Assembly: GCA_036023115.1 (NCBI GenBank)
Contig: JAYKKT010000046.1
Coordinates: forward strand, 5,917,001 to 5,981,000
DNA length: 64,000 bases
DNA from: Brasenia schreberi
Lineage: Eukaryota; Streptophyta; Magnoliopsida; Nymphaeales; Cabombaceae
Direction: 5' to 3'
Made by a program: the position numbers and the translations under genes. The notes under the pieces were generated by a model. The model was given only the letters and a program-made list of their open reading frames with translations. It did no database searches and was not told the origin of the DNA. This document shows positions 59,301-64,000 of this stretch, in pieces (position 1 is the stretch's first letter; each line of letters starts with the position of its first letter).

Positions 59301-62300
59301 ATGGCCGAACTCCGACTCTCTGGAATCGGTAACCGATTAGGTAGGGATCGACCTTCTGTTTTCTGTTTGCTATTTGACAATTCCATTTGATTGTACGTGG
59401 ATTTAGAATCGATTTTGATTCTTTTGGCTCTTTTTGTTCCCAATCTCATCTCTCTTTTACCTTTTGGCATGTCGTTGCTTGCTTGTTGAAGAAATTGAAA
59501 ATCGTGCTTGTGTGAGTGTTGCGTGGAGTTTGCTGCAGTGAATGAGACCGTACTCGATAGCAGATAAACGAGATTCATGTGACAAATTGGTCCAAGAACG
59601 TGCTTGGGCATGATTCGTTTACTGCTTTTCTTAATTTGAGCTGAATACTTCCTAAATGATGATTGAGCTGCTAAATCATAGGCTTCACAACATGATAAAC
59701 CGTTGATTTCGTAGAGATCTCTTGCTAAGCACAATTTAACGATCTAAACATGTCTTGTTTAAAGAGCTTTGTACTCATGATACGTACGTAAGGCTTGATC
59801 CACTTTGAGATCATGAAAACATGGTAAGTAGTAGTTTTTATTAGGGAACATATTGTAATCTAAGTGGAGAGCGTATTCTACTTGGATTATGTTTTTGTTA
59901 TAGATGAGGTTGCGGAAAGTTGCTGCTTATGGCTGATAGTCCTATTTGCCTTTGTGGTGTACGTTTTTGAAATCCTTGATGGGATTAGCTCATTGGTGTC
60001 TTGCGTTCATGATGCTTATTCCATCGGGTGTCGATTTCTCATATTGGAGCTCCTAAAGCTCCGTCTTCAAGGTGGTCAGTGTCTCTTTTTTCATATCAAC
60101 TTTTTCTATGAACTTTCTGAAGCCGTAAGTATGATACACTTCACAATTAGTCGTGCTTTGCACTATGTCTATTGCTGGTTGTGGTACACATTTCATTGCA
60201 CTAGCAACGACAGTTCAAATTTTGATTTTTCTTTCCCTTTTAAGTCATCTATCATGTTCTCCATGGCATTCTATTTCTCTGCCCCAAGTTACATAATTGC
60301 ATCCATCTTCAAGAAAGGAGAATAAACTATTTTCAGAGGTGGGAGCTACCTTCTTACATTTTATTCAACTTTTCTTGATCCATATCGATGCCCAACACCT
60401 CATAGGAGATCAAAGACTTTTCTAGATTTTCTCTTGACTGCTTAGTTCTTATATGGGACCTGCCACACTGTTTCAGGTGAAGTACAAAGATCACCCTATA
60501 CTCTTCAAGAATAATGCCCACAGTTTCCGTATGAGTTCCCATGCCATTTAGCATAACTTTCAGTGCAATCTTTTTAAAGGGGGATGAGGTCAAACCTTCA
60601 TGATATATACTTAACCAGCAAAACCACATTACATGCCTTTGAAAAGTTAAACTCCTTTTACCACATATGAAAAATTTATCTTCTTATAAGATTGTATGAA
60701 TGCAACCCACTGTCAAGTGGTTAAACCAACGCATGGTTTCACCAAAATCAGCAATGATGCCATTGAGAAAGTTTTAAATAGCCAACCCTTCTTTAACGTT
60801 TCCTCCACCAGAAAGCTAGTCATGAGACAAACATATGTTGTCGACCATATGTGGGTCCTTTGCTATTGCTTGTCTCATGATTGTCAGAAAGGCATTTGCA
60901 TAACATTCATTATAATTATGAAACAAACATGCTTTAAGAAAATCCTCTAGCGGTCATCTCCAAACCTCCATCACCTTTTCACTGTTCTTATCCCTTGATT
61001 TTGTCTTCCCAAATGGTCCTCTTTGGCTTGTAAATTGAATTACTTGCAGTTGATGTGTTTCTGCATTCAATATTTTTTAGTTTTTTGGATTCTTTGACAG
61101 CATAGTCTTGCTTGGGTTTAAATTTGGGTATAACCCAAGATCTATGTAACATAGAAACTTTTAGGAATTCCAAGTTCCATGCCTAGCACCTCGACACCCA
61201 TGTCTGATGTAACAGTATCAAGACTTTATGTTTACATTTTGTTGTCTATGTTTTTGAAACAGTATGTATATGTATATATGTGTGTGTATATATATGTATA
61301 TATAATGTATCTATGTATATTTATAAGTAGTTGTATGTATGTTTTCATGGATTTATATGTTGATGTGTCTTAGTGTCTCAGCTTTCTGTTATGTGGTTTT
61401 GTGGCATACATGCCCATGTTTGCTTACTGTACTCACTCGATTGAACCATTTGCATGTACCGGATGAAGTTGTTTACCTAATTCCTTCTTGCATCATCTCA
61501 TACAACTGTTGGTTTTCTGTTATTGTATCTGGTTGATGCTTGATACCTAAGTCTTAGTTTTGTCACTACTTGGATATAACTATGTGTCCATATTCTGAAG
61601 CTGGTCACTGTTCTCTTTTTCCGTTTCTTTTTTTCTACTATGTTAAGATGAATCTGTTTATTGTCTTACTAACAGATATTGAGCAGATACTAGTGGAAGC
61701 ACAGCACCGCTGGTTACGTCCTGCTGAAGTCTGCGAGATTCTGCAAAACTATCACAAATTTCAAATTGCTCCTGAGCCACCTAATAAGCCACCTAGTACA
61801 TTTCTAAAAACCATTATGTGCTTATGCATTAACGTAGCACTACATGTGTGAGATTTTACATATGGAGATGCTCCACCAAAGCACCAAAAGATGCTTGTTC
61901 TGTTCTGTTCATGTTCTACTGCCGCATACAATTCCCCATTCTTTTGACAACTATGCAATTGACTAGAATCTTTTTTCTGCAAATTTCTGTCTCTACCAAT
62001 ATCTAGATAATCTATATATTACAGCATTCCTCAAGAGTTTTCAATTTGCATATTGCACTTTTATGTTTGAATTCCTTTGGTTATGTATCCCAATAATACC
62101 TTTTCTGATGTCATTGCTCTTGATGCTTGTAAACCTTACGTACATTACTGGTGCAAGAAGTATATTTTCTCTTGTATTTGCTGTTTCACTATCTTTATTT
62201 CTGAGTGTCTTCAGCTATCAGGTGACGAAATCTTGCCTGGAAAGCTCTTGAATTTGGATAACTAGGTCGCCAAATATTTATGACTTTACGTCCGTACTTC

Positions 62301-63821
62301 CTTTTTTTAACTGTCAAACTCCAGGTTGTCAAAATCACTAGCTGGCATCCGAGGCCTATCTCTCAGCATATGGCGGGATTAGTAGGTATAGAGTTGGAAC
62401 CCAAAGAAAATTAAAACCACAAAGAGTTGAGTTCACCGATAGAAATCAGTAAGATTTCTATAATTAGCAGAAGTGTGTCAACTTTGCAACATAAACTGAT
62501 GTACTGTAAAAATGTCCGCAAAATAACCCTTCATTTCTAGGCCTCAGTATAGTGCCTAAGTGAAGGGTGATGCAGGAGCTACTGAAGGATTGGATAATGA
62601 AAATTAGTAAATGCCCATTTGAAAAATTTAAGTATATCGTAGAGCATGATGAAGAGTCAAATGCGGTAGAAAATACAACTTAGATGACTACAACAACAAC
62701 AAAGCCTTTTCCCATACTAGATGGGGTCGGCTAACAGCTTAGATGACTAATGATCCTATATAATTCAGAAAATCACTTTTTGGGTAAGAAGTAAGTAGAA
62801 ACATGCCAAACTAACTGCAGTCTATGCAGACTGTGAAGCTTAGCTTATGCACTACAGTCTTGCAGAATGATACCTATTGTACTGTTTTGAGTTTCATAGT
62901 CAAACTGCTTTTGTGCCTTATCTCAACTCTGTTGTCAGGTGGGTCACTTTTCCTTTTTGACCGCAAGGTACTGAGATATTTTAGAAAGGATGGTCATAAT
63001 TGGAGGAAGAAAAAAGATGGGAAAACTGTGAGAGAAGCACATGAAAGGCTCAAAGTAAGTAGTAGATATACTAAATCTTGTTTCTGCAAACATTTTCTTG
63101 TGAGGTCTTTCAAAGTAAGTAGTAGATATAGTAAATCTTGTTTCTGCAAACAATTTCTTGTGAGGTCTTTCTTGATTTACCACCCAATGTTGATGAATGA
63201 ATCAATTTTATACTTAAAAAGTTTCATCTAGCACATGGTCTCTCAATGAAATGTTCCCGTTGCATCTGTATGTTAGAATGACACATAAAGGTCTGTCTGT
63301 TTATGTGTTAGGCGGGCAGTGTTGATGTCCTGCACTGCTACTATGCTCATGGTGAAGAAAACGAGAATTTTCAAAGAAGAAGCTATTGGATGCTTGAAGA
63401 GTGAGTCATTGGCTTTCTTTTTTTATTCCCCTTTCCGTTCAGAGTTTCAAAATCTACCTATTGGATCATTTTTGGTTCCTTTATAAAATTGCTGTACAAG
63501 CATCTTCTTTTGCGTGGTGGAATATTGATGTCTCATGGCAATGTTTCACGCATATATAGTTGCCGGGATTCAAACTCAGGAAACTTGAAGCCTTTTCAAA
63601 TAACAAAAATGTGCTTGACTTATGCATGGCATCAATAAATCTGGAATCACATGCTGGACAAGAAAGCTCTCCAATCTTACAGTCGAATTGCTTCATCATC
63701 CTTGATTCTGCTAAAAGAAGCTCCATAAGCTGTTGATAAGAGCTGATGTGCTGAACTAATATGATTATCTTTATGCAGGGAGTTCGAACACATTGTACTA
63801 GTTCACTACCGTGAAGTGAAG
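59301..63821 (+). CDS. CAMTA: CAMTA calmodulin-binding transcription activator (5' part, exons 1-5; continues past window)
   Basis: Exons 59301-59340, 61676-61795, 62939-63054, 63312-63400, 63779-63821 join in frame (GT-AG). They encode MAELRLSGIGNRL followed by the CG-1 DNA-binding domain: DIEQILVEAQHRWLRPAEVC, EILQNYHKFQIAPEPPNKPP, SGSLFLFDRKVLRYFRKDGH, NWRKKKDGKTVREAHERLK, VLHCYYAHGEENENFQRRS, YWMLEEEFEHIVLVHYREVK. The basic RKKKDGK patch is the usual nuclear-localisation part of CG-1. CAMTAs bind CGCG boxes and link Ca2+/calmodulin to stress and immunity genes; the TIG, ankyrin and IQ regions lie beyond the window. Intron 1 (59,341-61,675) contains the duplication breakpoint (59,854) and, at about 60,340-61,180, unassigned sequence with short minus-strand frames. 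Intron 2 has a 47-bp RTE insertion. The exon 3 donor is duplicated (63,055 and 63,115). The exon 5 end (GTCAAA donor) is the weakest border. The exact CAMTA paralogue is not assigned. Confidence 0.93.
62691..62737 (-). mobile_element. 47-bp RTE LINE 3'-tail insertion with exact TSD
   Basis: The insert is just the last part of an RTE (CAACAACAACAAAGCC, CATACTAGATGGGGTCGG), flanked by an exact 12-bp duplication CTTAGATGACTA at 62,679-62,690 and 62,738-62,749. It is an extreme 5' truncation product within CAMTA intron 2. Confidence 0.93.
63051..63170 (+). repeat. 60-bp tandem duplication spanning the CAMTA exon 3 donor
   Basis: Two consecutive 60-bp units (63,051-63,110 and 63,111-63,170) each begin CAAAGTAAGTAGTAGATATA and differ at only two bases (ACTAAATC/AGTAAATC; CATTTTC/CAATTTC). 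Each contains the donor AAA|GTAAGT. Unit length is a multiple of three and the first unit has no stop in the CAMTA frame. Confidence 0.97.
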
Positions 63822-64000
63822 GTCAAAGACATCCCTTTATGGAGTATTGTAGTTTTATACTTTTTTATCTCTTCGGTGCATGACATTTATCTTTCTTGAG
63901 GTTTGAGAATGCTAGGTCAGCATTAATCTTTTATGCAATTGATCTTGTTACTTTTGTTCTTGGCATGCATTTCTTCCCTTTTGAAGCTTGTAACTTATGG

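Larger units (their letters stand above)
41425..59854 (+). repeat. Tandem segmental duplication, copy B
   Basis: Direct repeat of 18,381-41,069. UGT coding exons differ at 24 of 486 residues; the CAMTA exon 1 region and the 3' flanks differ by scattered substitutions. B-only features: an RTE insertion at 51,689-52,223 with its own target duplication, a roughly 95-bp tandem expansion at 42,534-42,725, and the 57,545-58,490 repeat block. Confidence 0.93.

Noticed and set aside
59210..59734. 174-codon minus-strand frame over CAMTA exon 1
   Set aside because: Antisense to the CAMTA start and leader. The equivalent frame in copy A is only 66 codons and no domain is present.

Overview
Nuclear DNA of a flowering plant (eudicot or magnoliid; I cannot narrow it further). 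The evidence is intron-rich genes with GT-AG borders, plant-only families (a QUASIMODO2-type pectin methyltransferase, UGT85 glucosyltransferases, a CAMTA transcription factor), a tRNA-Tyr with an anticodon-loop intron, and many plant repeats: RTE LINEs with (TTG)n tails, SINE-like, hAT-like and Harbinger-like elements. Real coding sequence is a small part of the window; most short open frames are chance or repeat-derived.

Layout. 1-3.9 kb: repeat debris, mainly RTE remnants. 4.0-14.6 kb: a complete eight-exon QUA2/TSD2-type methyltransferase gene (+ strand, 714 aa). Its last intron holds a full-length antisense RTE LINE with a perfect 21-bp target-site duplication. 14.6-18.4 kb: no gene except an intron-containing tRNA-Tyr with an extra T-loop base.

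18.38-59.85 kb is a direct tandem segmental duplication. Copy A is about 18.38-41.07 kb and copy B about 41.43-59.85 kb. Each copy carries, in order: an LTR-like stretch, a UGT85 pseudogene, a decayed RTE LINE, an intact three-exon UGT85-type gene (- strand, 486 aa, 24 differences between copies), a miniature RTE derivative, a Harbinger-like element holding an ABCB nucleotide-binding-domain fragment, and the 5' end plus exon 1 of a CAMTA gene. The copies differ by a 1.2-kb inversion, a 5-kb stretch present only in A, private RTE insertions and local expansions.

59.3-64 kb: the 5' part of the functional CAMTA gene. Exons 1-5 encode the CG-1 DNA-binding domain and the gene runs off the window. 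The duplication ends inside its intron 1, so copy A holds an orphan CAMTA promoter and exon 1 about 19 kb upstream of the real exon 1.

The three gene types do not form a pathway. The QUA2-type enzyme would act on pectin in the Golgi, the UGTs would glucosylate small molecules in the cytosol, and the CAMTA would regulate transcription in response to calcium. The most interesting signals are structural: the tandem duplication with its orphan CAMTA start, a 60-bp tandem repeat that duplicates a CAMTA splice donor and leaves an in-frame 20-codon extension, a miniature RTE family that keeps only the LINE's two ends, and a DNA transposon carrying an ABC-transporter exon fragment. No CRISPR, operon or bacterial feature is present.
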